NCBI GenBank assembly: GCA_944388605.1
Contig: CALXJJ010000010.1
Coordinates: 1-46,628, forward strand
Length of the DNA: 46,628 bases
DNA from: an uncultured Clostridia bacterium
Lineage (GTDB): Bacteria > Bacillota > Clostridia > TANB77 > CAG-508
Direction of reading: 5' to 3'
Under the pieces are notes generated by a model. That model made no database searches. It was not told where the DNA came from and saw nothing but the letters and a program-made list of their open reading frames with translations. Both the position numbers and the translations under genes were made by a program. Below are positions 23,928-32,520 of this stretch, in pieces. Position 1 is the first letter of the stretch. The number at the start of each line of letters is the position of its first letter.

Positions 23928-25091
23928 TTAACTTATAATTAGTGAAGCCCTTGTAGTATAAACAGCATTTCCATTGGTTACAAAATCATAATTACGATCT
24001 GACGCTGGAGCAACTGTACTCATATTATTATAATATCCTCCTCTTAAAATTCGACCTCCTGTTCCTGTAGCCTCTTGTGTCCATTCTGAATAATTTCCTG
24101 CTAAATCATAAATTTTATTTGCTTCATATGTTGTATCTTTTCCTGTTTCTTTTGGAGAACGGTTATAATTTCCCCAACTACTTGAATCTGAGTCTACTTT
24201 TCCTTGTTCAGCACTAAATTTTGTATTCTTTAACCATGACATTGTTTCATCCCACTGACATCCATATATCATTATACTTTTTACATCTGTATTATTCTTT
24301 ATTATATTTTTACATAATTGATTCATGTCATACCAATTGTTAGAACTTGCTGTTAATACTTTTCCTGATTGTACTGTTGGATTCTCTTCTGTACCAGATA
24401 ATTCATATCTTCCTATATAAAATCCATGGTATGTCTCTATACTCCTTGCCATTTCATTATATTCTCTTAATAGATCTTCTGCCATATCTGTTATATCACT
24501 ATATCCTAATCCTCCTATATAACTACTATTATCATCATAATCTGTTAATACGTCTGGCTCTCTTACATTACTACTTCCTGGAATTCCATCTGTAAAAGTA
24601 TCTCCTGATCTTACTCTTAATTTACTATACTTATTTGTAGTTGTTACACCGTCACTTAATTTAGCTGTTTGATAAACAAACATTGTAGTAGGATCTTGCA
24701 CTGGCACCCATACAAATTCATTTCCTTCTTTGTCTGTTATTACTATTCCTTCATCTTGGTTTGTAGATGATTCTTCATCTACTCTAAATCCCTTTGGAAT
24801 CCAAACTGTTTTATCATTATCATCTAATGCAGGAGTTGTTTTATCTAATTCTTCTTTTCCTTTTAAATCTGCAATCTTTATTTCTTCATCTTCTGCTATT
24901 TTATCATATACCTCATCTACACTATTTACTTCTTCTTCATATATTTGCTTTATTCCTTGCACTTCTTTTAATTGTGCCTTTCTTACAGATAAATTATATG
25001 AATATAATGCAACTAACAAAGTAACAAGAAAAACCATTGTTACAGTTGTATAAACTGCTGCTGATCCTTTTTCATCTTTAAAAATTTTCAT
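23928..25091 (-). CDS. Membrane-anchored SUMF1/FGE-fold protein
   Basis: About 387 residues from ATG 25091. The N-terminus reads MKIFKDEKGSAAVYTTVTMVFLVTLLVALYSYNLS, a single helix reminiscent of prepilin or TadE-type proteins, followed by a charged coiled stretch (QLKEVQGIKQIYEEE). The rest is an FGE-fold domain: TVWIPKGFRVDEES, NEFVWVPVQDP, HGFYIGRYELSG, GCQWDETMSWL, KIYDLAGNYSEWTQE, RILRGGYYNN. No catalytic cysteines of formylglycine-generating enzymes are present, so binding or display outside the membrane is more likely. Codon use is like the chromosome and unlike the related gene at 274-1179. The frame is open to 25145; GAAAGGA at about 25112 favours the starts at 25100 or 25091. No neighbour explains its role. 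Confidence 0.7.
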   Translation of the reverse strand: MKIFKDEKGSAAVYTTVTMVFLVTLLVALYSYNLSVRKAQLKEVQGIKQIYEEEVNSVDEVYDKIAEDEEIKIADLKGKEELDKTTPALDDNDKTVWIPKGFRVDEESSTNQDEGIVITDKEGNEFVWVPVQDPTTMFVYQTAKLSDGVTTTNKYSKLRVRSGDTFTDGIPGSSNVREPDVLTDYDDNSSYIGGLGYSDITDMAEDLLREYNEMARSIETYHGFYIGRYELSGTEENPTVQSGKVLTASSNNWYDMNQLCKNIIKNNTDVKSIMIYGCQWDETMSWLKNTKFSAEQGKVDSDSSSWGNYNRSPKETGKDTTYEANKIYDLAGNYSEWTQEATGTGGRILRGGYYNNMSTVAPASDRNYDFVTNGNAVYTTRASLIIS

Positions 25092-25200
25092 CTTTAGCAT
25101 TCTTCCTTTCATTATATCTTTTAGCCTATTAGCCATATTATACACATATCTAATATTTTTTGCAATACTTTTTTCTTAACTTAATTACCTTATTTTTTAC

Positions 25201-25229
25201 TTGACATATTAGTGATTTAGGCATATACT
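25201..25229 (+). promoter_or_regulatory. Promoter of the por operon
   Basis: TTGACA (25201-25206), 17-base spacer, TATACT (25224-25229), about 28 bases before the porC start codon's ribosome site AAAGGAATGAT. Confidence 0.75.
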
Positions 25230-25263
25230 TACTTTAATCCCAAATGAAAGGAATGATATATTT

Positions 25264-25851
25264 ATGACAAATGATTTACTTGAAATCAGATGGCATGGTA
25301 GAGGTGGACAAGGTGCAAAAACTGCTTCTTTACTTCTTGCTGATGCTGCATTTAATACTGGTAAATATATTCAAGGTTTTCCTGAATATGGTCCAGAGAG
25401 AATGGGAGCACCTATTACAGCATATAACAGAATTAGTAATAATCCAATAAGAATTCACAGTAATATTTATGAACCTGATTATGTTGTAGTTGTAGATGAT
25501 ACACTTCTTGAAAGTGTAGATGTTACAGCAGGTCTAAAAGAAACAGGTGCAATTGTTATTAATACAACCAAAAGTGATGAATATTTAAAAAAAGTTTTAA
25601 AAGGTTATAAAGGTAGAATTTATACAATAGATGCCAAAAAAGTATCTATTGAAGCTTTAGGAAAATATTTTCCTAATACACCAATGCTTGCAGCAATTGT
25701 TAAAGTTGCAAACATAATGGATGAAAAAGAATTTTTGGAAGATATGAAAGGTTCTTTTAAACATAAATTTGCAAAAAAACCTGAAGTTATAGATGGAAAC
25801 ATGAAAGCATTAGAACTTGCTTTAAATTCAATAAAAAAAATAGATAATTAA
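25264..25851 (+). CDS. porC: Pyruvate:ferredoxin oxidoreductase, gamma subunit
   Basis: Gamma subunit (195 residues) of the four-subunit 2-oxoacid:ferredoxin oxidoreductase that converts pyruvate and CoA to acetyl-CoA, CO2 and reduced ferredoxin. Family motifs: LEIRWHGRGGQGAKTAS at the N-terminus (CoA-binding domain III), GFPEYGPERMGAPITAYNRIS, PDYVVVVDDTLL. Length is normal. It opens the operon porC-porD-porA-porB, all four on the plus strand with gaps of a few bases or overlaps. The substrate (pyruvate rather than a branched-chain oxoacid) is inferred from the beta subunit. Confidence 0.93.
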   Translation: MTNDLLEIRWHGRGGQGAKTASLLLADAAFNTGKYIQGFPEYGPERMGAPITAYNRISNNPIRIHSNIYEPDYVVVVDDTLLESVDVTAGLKETGAIVINTTKSDEYLKKVLKGYKGRIYTIDAKKVSIEALGKYFPNTPMLAAIVKVANIMDEKEFLEDMKGSFKHKFAKKPEVIDGNMKALELALNSIKKIDN

Positions 25852-25863
25852 GGAGGAATATAT

Positions 25864-26157
25864 ATGATAGATAAAAATACCCCTTGGCAAGAAATGACCC
25901 CTGGTGGAGCTATCTATGAAGCTGGAAATTCCCTTACATTTAAAACAGGAGATTGGAGAAGTGTAAAGCCAGTTTTCTTACATGACAAATGTAAACAATG
26001 TGGATTATGTTTCGCAGTTTGCCCAGATAATGCAATACCTGTTGGAGAAGATCAAAAAAGAAAAGATTTTAATTATGATTTTTGTAAAGGATGTGGAGTT
26101 TGTTCAAAAGCATGTCCTTTTACAGCTATAATAATGAAAGAGGAAGGTGAAGAATAA
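25864..26157 (+). CDS. porD: Pyruvate:ferredoxin oxidoreductase, delta (ferredoxin-like) subunit
   Basis: Ninety-seven residues with two classical [4Fe-4S] motifs: CKQCGLCFAVCP and CKGCGVCSKACP. These clusters carry electrons from the thiamine-bound intermediate toward free ferredoxin. The N-terminal GGAIYEAGNSLTFKTGDWR is the typical leader of PorD. AAGGAGGAATATAT precedes the ATG, 12 bases after the porC stop. The stop overlaps the porA start, so the two are translationally coupled. Confidence 0.95.
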   Translation: MIDKNTPWQEMTPGGAIYEAGNSLTFKTGDWRSVKPVFLHDKCKQCGLCFAVCPDNAIPVGEDQKRKDFNYDFCKGCGVCSKACPFTAIIMKEEGEE

Positions 26158-27344
26158 TGTCAATAAGAGAACGTTTAAGTGGAAATGAAGCATCTGCAAT
26201 AGCAATGAAACAAATTAATCCAGATGTTGTTGCAGCTTTTCCTATAACTCCTTCTACAGAAATTCCACAATATTTTTCAACTTTTGTTAGTAACGGATCT
26301 GTAGATACAGAGTTTGTAGCAGTAGAAAGTGAACATAGTGCGATGAGTGCTTGTATTGGTGCTGAAGCTGCAGGTGCAAGAGCTATGACTGCTACATCTT
26401 CTAACGGTTTAGCATTAATGTGGGAAATGATTCATATAGCTGCTTCATCAAGACTTCCTATTGTTATGCCTTTAGTCAATCGTACTATTTCTGGTCCTAT
26501 TAACATACATAATGATCATTCAGATGCAATGGGAATTAGAGATTCTGGTTGGATACAACTTTTTTCTGAAAATAACCAAGAAGCATATGATAATTTAATA
26601 ATGGCACATAGAATTGCTGAGAATAAAGATGTTATGCTTCCTCTTGCAGTATGTCAAGATGGATTTATAACCTCACATGCTATTGAAAATATAGAATTAT
26701 TAGAAGATGATAAAGTAAAAGAATTTGTAGGAACATATAATCCAGAACATTATTTATTAGATGCAAATAATCCTATGGCTGTTGGTCCTCTAGATTTGCA
26801 ACCTTTCTTCTTTGAACACAAACATCAAGAAGCAGTCGCAATGAATAATGCCAAAAGAGTTATTCTAGAAGTTGCAAAAGAGTTTGAAAAACTAACAGGA
26901 AGAAAATATGGATTTTTTGAAGAATATAAAATGAATGATGCAGAATTGGTAATAGTTTGTATGAATTCAACAGCAGGAACAACAAAAGATGTTGTAGATA
27001 AATTAAGAGAGCAAAATATAAAAGCTGGTCTTTTAAAAATTCGTGTATATAGACCATTCCCAGCTGAAGAAATTGCTAAAGCTCTATCTAATGCAAAAGC
27101 TATTGCTGTTTTAGATAAAGCTACAGGTTTAAATGCATGTGGTGCTCCTTTATTTACAGATATTACGTCTGCTATGTTTGTAAATAAAACTTTCGTGCCA
27201 ACTGTAAACTATGTATATGGTTTAGGTGGTAGAGATACTACTTCTAAGCAAATAGAAAAAGTTTATTCTGATTTAGCACAAATAGCTAAAACTGGAATAG
27301 TTGATAACCCATATAGAAATTTTGGATTAAGAGGAGATGAATAA
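26157..27344 (+). CDS. porA: Pyruvate:ferredoxin oxidoreductase, alpha subunit
   Basis: Alpha subunit, 395 residues. It carries the pyrimidine-binding thiamine-diphosphate domain (GNEASAIAMKQINPDVVAAFPITPSTEIPQYFS), the glutamate region TEFVAVESEHSAMSACIGAEAAGARA, TATSSNGLALMWEM, and the C-terminal domain starting ELVIVCMNSTAGTTKDVVD with VYRPFPAEEIAKAL. All are in the expected order and length. The ATG overlaps the last base of porD, with GAGGAAGGTGAAG as ribosome site within porD. Confidence 0.95.
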   Translation: MSIRERLSGNEASAIAMKQINPDVVAAFPITPSTEIPQYFSTFVSNGSVDTEFVAVESEHSAMSACIGAEAAGARAMTATSSNGLALMWEMIHIAASSRLPIVMPLVNRTISGPINIHNDHSDAMGIRDSGWIQLFSENNQEAYDNLIMAHRIAENKDVMLPLAVCQDGFITSHAIENIELLEDDKVKEFVGTYNPEHYLLDANNPMAVGPLDLQPFFFEHKHQEAVAMNNAKRVILEVAKEFEKLTGRKYGFFEEYKMNDAELVIVCMNSTAGTTKDVVDKLREQNIKAGLLKIRVYRPFPAEEIAKALSNAKAIAVLDKATGLNACGAPLFTDITSAMFVNKTFVPTVNYVYGLGGRDTTSKQIEKVYSDLAQIAKTGIVDNPYRNFGLRGDE

Positions 27345-27345
27345 T

Positions 27346-28308
27346 ATGGCATATAATGTTAAAGAAATTGTTGCTAAAAAGCCAGCAATATTTGAATCTG
27401 GTCACAGAATGTGTGCAGGTTGTGGTGCTCCACCAGTAGCAAGAATGATTATGAGAGCTTTAAAGGAAGGTGATCATGCTGTAGTTGCTAATGCTACAGG
27501 GTGTATGGAAGTTTCATCTTGTATTTATCCATATACATCTTGGTCATGCTCATATATTCACACTGCATTTGAATGTACAGCTGCAACTTGTTCAGGTGCA
27601 GAAGCTGCTTATAAGTCAATGAAAAGACAAGGTAAATTACCTAAAGATAAAAATACAAAATTTATAGCTTTTGGTGGTGATGGTGGTACTTATGATATAG
27701 GTATTCAAAGTTTATCTGGAGCTATGGAAAGAGGTCATGACATGACATATGTATGTTATGATAATGGTGCTTATATGAATACAGGTATCCAACGTTCTTC
27801 AGCAACACCTCATTTTGCAGATACAACAACATCACCTGCGGGAAAAGTTGTACCAGGAAAAATGCAAGAAAGAAAAGATTTAACAGAAATTATGGCTTCA
27901 CATCATTTACCATATGTAGCACAAACTTTAGCCTTAGCTAATTTTAAGGATTTATATGAAAAAGCTGAAAAAGCTATATATACAGAAGGTCCTACATTTT
28001 TGAATGTTCTTGCTCCTTGTCCTAGAGGATGGGGTTATCCTACAGATATGTTAATGCCTATAAATAAACTTGCAGCAGATACATGTTATTGGCCATTATA
28101 TGAAGTAGTGGATGGAAAATATAAAATAACATATAAACCTGCTAAAAAACTTCCTATTGAAGAATTTTTACGTCCACAAAAACGTTTTAAGCATATGTTC
28201 TTACCAGGTAATGAATGGATGATAGAAGAATTTCAAAAAGAAGTAGATAGAAGATGGGAAGAATTGTTAGCATTAGAAAAAATAACAAATCAAATAGAAA
28301 ATAAATAA
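27346..28308 (+). CDS. porB: Pyruvate:ferredoxin oxidoreductase, beta subunit
   Basis: Beta subunit, 320 residues from ATG 27346. It binds thiamine diphosphate and a proximal [4Fe-4S] cluster: cysteines in HRMCAGCGAPP, NATGCMEVSS and later CPRGWGYPTD; the cofactor motif FGGDGGTYDIGIQSLSGAMERGHD...YDNGAYMNTGIQRSSATP. The sequence TSWSCSYIHTAFECTAATCSGAEAAYK is typical of pyruvate-type PorB. The frame opens at ATG 27337, but GAGGAG (27330-27335) with nine-base spacing selects 27346. The operon ends at a strong hairpin terminator shared with the convergent ferredoxin gene. Confidence 0.95.
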   Translation: MAYNVKEIVAKKPAIFESGHRMCAGCGAPPVARMIMRALKEGDHAVVANATGCMEVSSCIYPYTSWSCSYIHTAFECTAATCSGAEAAYKSMKRQGKLPKDKNTKFIAFGGDGGTYDIGIQSLSGAMERGHDMTYVCYDNGAYMNTGIQRSSATPHFADTTTSPAGKVVPGKMQERKDLTEIMASHHLPYVAQTLALANFKDLYEKAEKAIYTEGPTFLNVLAPCPRGWGYPTDMLMPINKLAADTCYWPLYEVVDGKYKITYKPAKKLPIEEFLRPQKRFKHMFLPGNEWMIEEFQKEVDRRWEELLALEKITNQIENK

Positions 28309-28325
28309 TTTTTGCTATTTTGCAT

Positions 28326-28357
28326 AAAAAATCTAGGAATAAAATTCCTAGATTTTT
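28326..28357. terminator. Bidirectional terminator between porB and the ferredoxin gene
   Basis: AAAAAATCTAGGAAT and ATTCCTAGATTTTTT form a long stem with a 3-base loop and T tracts on both strands. Confidence 0.92.
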
Positions 28358-28536
28358 TATTCTTTTTCTTCTGGAGCTCCAGATGGACAAATATTAGCAC
28401 ATCCTCCACATCCTATGCATGTATCTGCATCTATAACAAATTTTCCATCATCATCTTTTGAAATACATCCAACAGGACATTCAGCTGCACATGCTCCACA
28501 TCCTATACATTTATCTTTATCTATTTTATATGCCAT
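28357..28536 (-). CDS. 2[4Fe-4S] ferredoxin, 59 residues
   Basis: A clostridial-type bacterial ferredoxin. Translation gives MAYKIDKDKCIGCGACAAEC, then PVGCISKDDDGKFVIDADTC and IGCGGCANICPSGAPEEKE. The eight ligands fall in CIGCGACAAECP and CIGCGGCANICP. The likely role is to accept electrons from the pyruvate:ferredoxin oxidoreductase encoded convergently next door. GGAGGTGAAAAT precedes ATG 28536. The first half lacks the usual Ala-Ile but is otherwise standard. It ends at the shared terminator. Upstream is ricT with a 17-base gap, so it may be the last gene of the walR-walK-lepB-holB-ricT run. Confidence 0.93.
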   Translation of the reverse strand: MAYKIDKDKCIGCGACAAECPVGCISKDDDGKFVIDADTCIGCGGCANICPSGAPEEKE

Positions 28537-28553
28537 ATTTTCACCTCCTTATA

Positions 28554-29462
28554 TTATTGCTCTCTATTTTTCATATCTTTTTTCTCTAATTCTTCAAGTT
28601 CTTCTAATTCTTTCTTATGTTCGTTTTCTTCTTCATTTATTATTTTGTATTCCGCTTTTTTCAATATTTTTACATCTTTAACATTATATTTTCTATAATA
28701 TGATTCCTCTCCACTACCTATTTTTACTGATATAATTTCATTTAATATTTCTACATTTTCTACAATTCCATTTCCTTCTGGTGTACCTACTAATGTTCCA
28801 ACTGTTGGTAATCTACTCAATTTTTCTTCATATACTTCTTGTTCGTATTTTAAGCAACACATTAATCTTCCACAATTTCCAGAAATTTTTGATGGATTTA
28901 AAGATAAATTTTGTTCTTTTGCCATTTTTATAGATACTGTTTCAAAATCTCCTAAAAATGAACAACAACATAATTCTCTTCCACATATTCCATTTCCACC
29001 AATTCTTTTTACTTCATCTCTTACTCCTATTTGCCTTAACTCTATTCTTGTTTTAAATATACTTGCTAAATCTTTTACTAAATCTCTAAAATCAACTCTT
29101 ATGTCTGAAGTAAAATAAAACAATAATTTACTATTATCAAATCTATATTCAACATCTGTTAAATTCATCCTTAATTTATATTCTTTTATTTTTTCATTAC
29201 AAATATCAAAAGCTTCTTTTTCTTTTTTTAGCTTATGCTCATATTGTTTCAAATCTTCCTTATTTGCCACTCTTATAATCGGCTTTATTTCTTGATATGA
29301 TTTATTACATTGTAATATTCTATTTTCTATCTCAACTTCTCCTATATCAATTCCTTGAGTAGTATCAACTATTACTTTATCTCCTTTTTTTATTTTCCAT
29401 TTTTCTGGGTTAAAAAAATAAATTTTACCCATTTTTTTAAATCTAACACCTATAACCCTCAT
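28554..29462 (-). CDS. ricT: RicT/YaaT, PSP1-domain regulator of RNA processing
   Basis: The 302-residue protein matches YaaT (RicT), which with RicA and RicF forms the Y-complex that directs RNase Y cleavage of selected mRNAs and affects sporulation and competence. Features: N-terminal MRVIGVRFKKMGKIYFFNP, GDKVIVDTTQGIDIGEVE (PSP1 domain), DVEYRFDNSKLLFYFTSDIRVDFRDLVKDL, and the cysteine-rich motif GGNGICGRELCCCSFL...NCGRLMCCLKYE that binds Fe-S clusters in the Bacillus complex. A Glu-rich tail ends the protein. It lies 12 bases downstream of holB, the same order as in Bacillus (holB-yaaT). Confidence 0.93.
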   Translation of the reverse strand: MRVIGVRFKKMGKIYFFNPEKWKIKKGDKVIVDTTQGIDIGEVEIENRILQCNKSYQEIKPIIRVANKEDLKQYEHKLKKEKEAFDICNEKIKEYKLRMNLTDVEYRFDNSKLLFYFTSDIRVDFRDLVKDLASIFKTRIELRQIGVRDEVKRIGGNGICGRELCCCSFLGDFETVSIKMAKEQNLSLNPSKISGNCGRLMCCLKYEQEVYEEKLSRLPTVGTLVGTPEGNGIVENVEILNEIISVKIGSGEESYYRKYNVKDVKILKKAEYKIINEEENEHKKELEELEELEKKDMKNREQ

Positions 29463-29474
29463 CTTTTACCCCTT

Positions 29475-30356
29475 CTACATATTATCTGTTATATTAAATA
29501 ATAAATTATCTATAGACATATCAAAATTACTATTAGATATTATCCTTTTTTTGGTTTTTTCTATTTCTTCTATTATATTTATTATTCTTATTGATTTATT
29601 TTCTAAAATTCTTTTATATAGTAAAAATATCATATAATCTAATATTTCTAATATATCTTCTTTATTATTATATAATATTTCTGCATTATTTAATATATCT
29701 AATGCATTATATGTATGCATTTTTTCCACAAAATTTTCAATTTCTTCATACATTTCTTTTTTTTCTAATATACTATTTAGCTTTCCTATACTTCCTTCAC
29801 ATGCTTCTAATATATTATCAGAAATATTATTCATATACAATTTTAATTCTTCTTTTTCAATTATATTAAATTCTATTTTTATGCAACGTGATCTTATAGT
29901 ATTTAGCATTTTACTTTCATTCTCTACTATTAAAATCAATACTGCATATTCTGGTGGCTCTTCTAAAGTTTTTAATAAACTATTTTGTGCTTCTTTTGTC
30001 ATACAATCTGCATCATTTATAATATATACTTTTTTACTAGATATAATAGGTTTTTCTACTATTTTTTCTGTTAATTCCCTTATTTGATCAATTTTTATAC
30101 TCTTTCCATCTGCTTCAATCATTTTAAAATCAGGATTATTATTTTCTTCAAATCCTATACAAGATTTACAATTTTCACACGGTTTTTTATATTCTTCATT
30201 ACATAAAATTGATTTTGCAAATTCTTTTGCAAATTCTTTCTTACCTATTCCAGTTTTTCCTATAAACATATAACTATGTAATACATTATTGCTCTCAACT
30301 ATATTATTTAATATTCTTTTTACTTTTTTATTTCCTATTAATTTTTCAAAACTCAT
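29475..30356 (-). CDS. holB: DNA polymerase III delta-prime subunit
   Basis: Clamp-loader subunit that opens the sliding clamp together with DnaX and HolA. The 293 residues show MSFEKLIGNKKVKRIL, a Walker A motif FIGKTGIGKKEFA, the zinc-binding cysteines CENCKSCIGFEENNNPDF, the Walker B region VYIINDADCMTKEAQNSLLKTLEEPP, and the sensor/arginine-finger motif TIRSRC. The C-terminal part is helical and diverged. GGAGGTACTGAC precedes ATG 30356. It is followed by ricT and preceded by lepB on the same strand. Confidence 0.93.
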   Translation of the reverse strand: MSFEKLIGNKKVKRILNNIVESNNVLHSYMFIGKTGIGKKEFAKEFAKSILCNEEYKKPCENCKSCIGFEENNNPDFKMIEADGKSIKIDQIRELTEKIVEKPIISSKKVYIINDADCMTKEAQNSLLKTLEEPPEYAVLILIVENESKMLNTIRSRCIKIEFNIIEKEELKLYMNNISDNILEACEGSIGKLNSILEKKEMYEEIENFVEKMHTYNALDILNNAEILYNNKEDILEILDYMIFLLYKRILENKSIRIINIIEEIEKTKKRIISNSNFDMSIDNLLFNITDNM

Positions 30357-30384
30357 TGTCAGTACCTCCAGATGTTTTATTACA

Positions 30385-31047
30385 TTATTTATCTATTTTT
30401 CCAAATTGATTTAATGGCCAAAATCTAATCCAAACTTTACTCTCTATTTTTTCTAATGGAATGCATCCAAACTCTCTACAATCTGTACTATGTGCTCTAT
30501 TGTCTCCCATTGCAAATATACAATTTTCTGGAACTGTAAAATCTGTAAATGGGAACTCATTTCCTAGTGCATCTTCTGTATTTGTTGTAACATTTGGTTC
30601 TAAATAGTCTTCTTTTAATTCTTCCCCATTAATATATACTTTTCCATTTTCTATTTTTACATGTTCTCCAGGTAATGCTATAACTCTTTTTATATAACTT
30701 CTTTTCCCTATTTCTAAAACATTATATACAAATTTTCCCCATATGCTTTCTGGCTCATTATTATACTCTGCTACTGGATTATCTAAATTTGCTTCTGTTA
30801 TATCTACACTAACTTTACTAGGTTCTTCAAATGTAATTATATCTCCTCTTTTAGGCATTTCGCCTATTGTTCTTGATAATCTATTTAGTATTAATCTTTC
30901 ATTTTGTTTTAAAGTTGGATACATTGAATATTGTTTTACTACAGTTGGTGTTCCAACGAAATATCTTACTAAAATGGCTAATACTAATGCTATTAATATA
31001 CATAAAACCCATTCTAATATATCTTTAACTTTTTCATTAATTACCAT
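30385..31047 (-). CDS. lepB: Type I signal peptidase
   Basis: Membrane protease that removes signal peptides from exported proteins. It is 220 residues long with one N-terminal membrane helix (VLCILIALVLAILVRYFV), then the catalytic serine in VKQYSMYPTL and the general-base lysine in RSYIKRVIALPGE; the C-terminal box reads FAMGDNRAHSTDCREFG. The extra loop with TEDALGNEFPFTDFTVP is typical of Gram-positive SipS-type enzymes. AAGGTAATGTATA precedes the ATG. It follows walK after 26 bases and lies before holB, so it is probably part of the same transcript. Confidence 0.95.
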   Translation of the reverse strand: MVINEKVKDILEWVLCILIALVLAILVRYFVGTPTVVKQYSMYPTLKQNERLILNRLSRTIGEMPKRGDIITFEEPSKVSVDITEANLDNPVAEYNNEPESIWGKFVYNVLEIGKRSYIKRVIALPGEHVKIENGKVYINGEELKEDYLEPNVTTNTEDALGNEFPFTDFTVPENCIFAMGDNRAHSTDCREFGCIPLEKIESKVWIRFWPLNQFGKIDK

Positions 31048-31073
31048 TATACATTACCTTCCAATCTAAGAAT

Positions 31074-32519
31074 TTACTCGTTTTGTTTAGCTTTTATCCT
31101 AATTACTACTTCTGTTCCTTTACCTACAATACTTTTTATATCTATACTTCCTTCATTTCTGTCTAATATCTCTTTAGCTATTGATAAGCCCAATCCAGTA
31201 CCACCTAATTCTCTTGTACGAGCTTTATCAACACGATAAAATCTATCATATATTCTAGTTAAATCTTCTTCTGGTATTCCTATCCCATTATCTTTTACTT
31301 TTATATATGCATCATTATATACAAAACCAACATATATATTTATTTCTCCATGATCTGGTGTATATTTTATAGCATTTGTTAATATATTGAGTACAACTCT
31401 TTCTATTCCATCTTTATCTGCTATAACAGGAGGAACATTAGCTGTTACAAAACACGTAACATTGTGATTTTTCTTGTTTATTTCTACTTGCAATTTTTCT
31501 TGTGCTCGCTTTACTAATTCTCCTAAATCAAATTCTGTTTTTTCATATTTTGCTTTATTACTGTCATATCTTGATAAAGTTAATAAATCTGTTACTAGTC
31601 TTGCCATTCTTCTTGCTTCTGATGCAATAACATTTAAAAACTTATCACTTGTTTCTTTATCATATTCTCCTTCAAGAAGTGTATCACTATATCCCATTAT
31701 TGATGTTATTGGTGTTTTTAGTTCATGCGATACATCTGCTACAAATTCTTTTCTCATATTATCTAGTTTTACATGTTCTGTTATATCTTGAATCATTACC
31801 ATAACTCCAGAAGGTCTATCAAATTCATCCTTAAATGGTGCAAATAATAATTTAATATAATTATCATCTATATTAACCTTCTGCTCTGATGATGTCCAAT
31901 TATCTAAATATATAATCTTTTCCATATTAATTTCTACATTAATCTTACTAAAAATAGAATCAAAAGTATTTTGATCTTCTTCTATTTTTAATAATTTCTT
32001 TGCAGCTGGATTGATATGAGTTATATTTCCATCTCTATCAAAAGCAATTATACCATCAGTCATATGTAACAATATAGTTTCTATTTGCTTTTTTTGAGTT
32101 TTTACTTCTGTTAAATTTTGTTTTAACTTTCCAGTCATTAATTCTACAGCATTTACTAATTCATCTATTTCTGTTAAGTTCTTATTGTCTTCGATTTTTA
32201 TATTTTCTTCTTCAACTATTTTTTTAGTGCTTTTTATTAACTTAGTAATTGGTTTGATCGCTGATTTTGACACAAATATGCCTACAAGAACAGTTATTAC
32301 CCCAAAGAGTAATAACATTAAAACTATAACAATTTTAGTTTGATCTATTTGTGCAGATACTAACTCTGCTAACTTTTCAGTTGAATCTATTGGCATACCT
32401 GAAATTTGTGGGTTCATTTGTTCTAATATATATATGAAAAATATGCCTGTTCCAACAATTGTGATCATTCCTAGGAAGAAAAAAATTAATATTATTTTCC
32501 ATTGTATATTTTTTGCCAT
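31074..32519 (-). CDS. walK: Sensor histidine kinase of the WalK/PhoR type
   Basis: Two-component sensor, 481 residues. Order: membrane helix (about 8-30), short extracellular loop, second helix (57-80), HAMP domain (KSAIKPITKLIKSTKKI), PAS domain (ILLHMTDGIIAFDRDGNITHINPAAKKLL), HisKA with phosphorylation site DVSHELKTPITSIMGY, and an HATPase domain with NAIKYTP, DNGIGIPEEDLTRIYDRFYRVDKART and GGTGLGLSIAKEI. This architecture matches WalK, which monitors lipid II or wall turnover in Firmicutes; PhoR shares it, so the assignment is by overall pattern. The ATG lies one base after the walR stop, so they are co-translated. Confidence 0.85.
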   Translation of the reverse strand: MAKNIQWKIILIFFFLGMITIVGTGIFFIYILEQMNPQISGMPIDSTEKLAELVSAQIDQTKIVIVLMLLLFGVITVLVGIFVSKSAIKPITKLIKSTKKIVEEENIKIEDNKNLTEIDELVNAVELMTGKLKQNLTEVKTQKKQIETILLHMTDGIIAFDRDGNITHINPAAKKLLKIEEDQNTFDSIFSKINVEINMEKIIYLDNWTSSEQKVNIDDNYIKLLFAPFKDEFDRPSGVMVMIQDITEHVKLDNMRKEFVADVSHELKTPITSIMGYSDTLLEGEYDKETSDKFLNVIASEARRMARLVTDLLTLSRYDSNKAKYEKTEFDLGELVKRAQEKLQVEINKKNHNVTCFVTANVPPVIADKDGIERVVLNILTNAIKYTPDHGEINIYVGFVYNDAYIKVKDNGIGIPEEDLTRIYDRFYRVDKARTRELGGTGLGLSIAKEILDRNEGSIDIKSIVGKGTEVVIRIKAKQNE

Positions 32520-32520
32520 A

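Noticed and set aside
23928..24060. The second FGE-fold gene as another DGR target
   Set aside because: Its C-terminal codons are mixed (GGA, ACA, CCA, GTA, AGG) and do not show the pyrimidine-ending signature.
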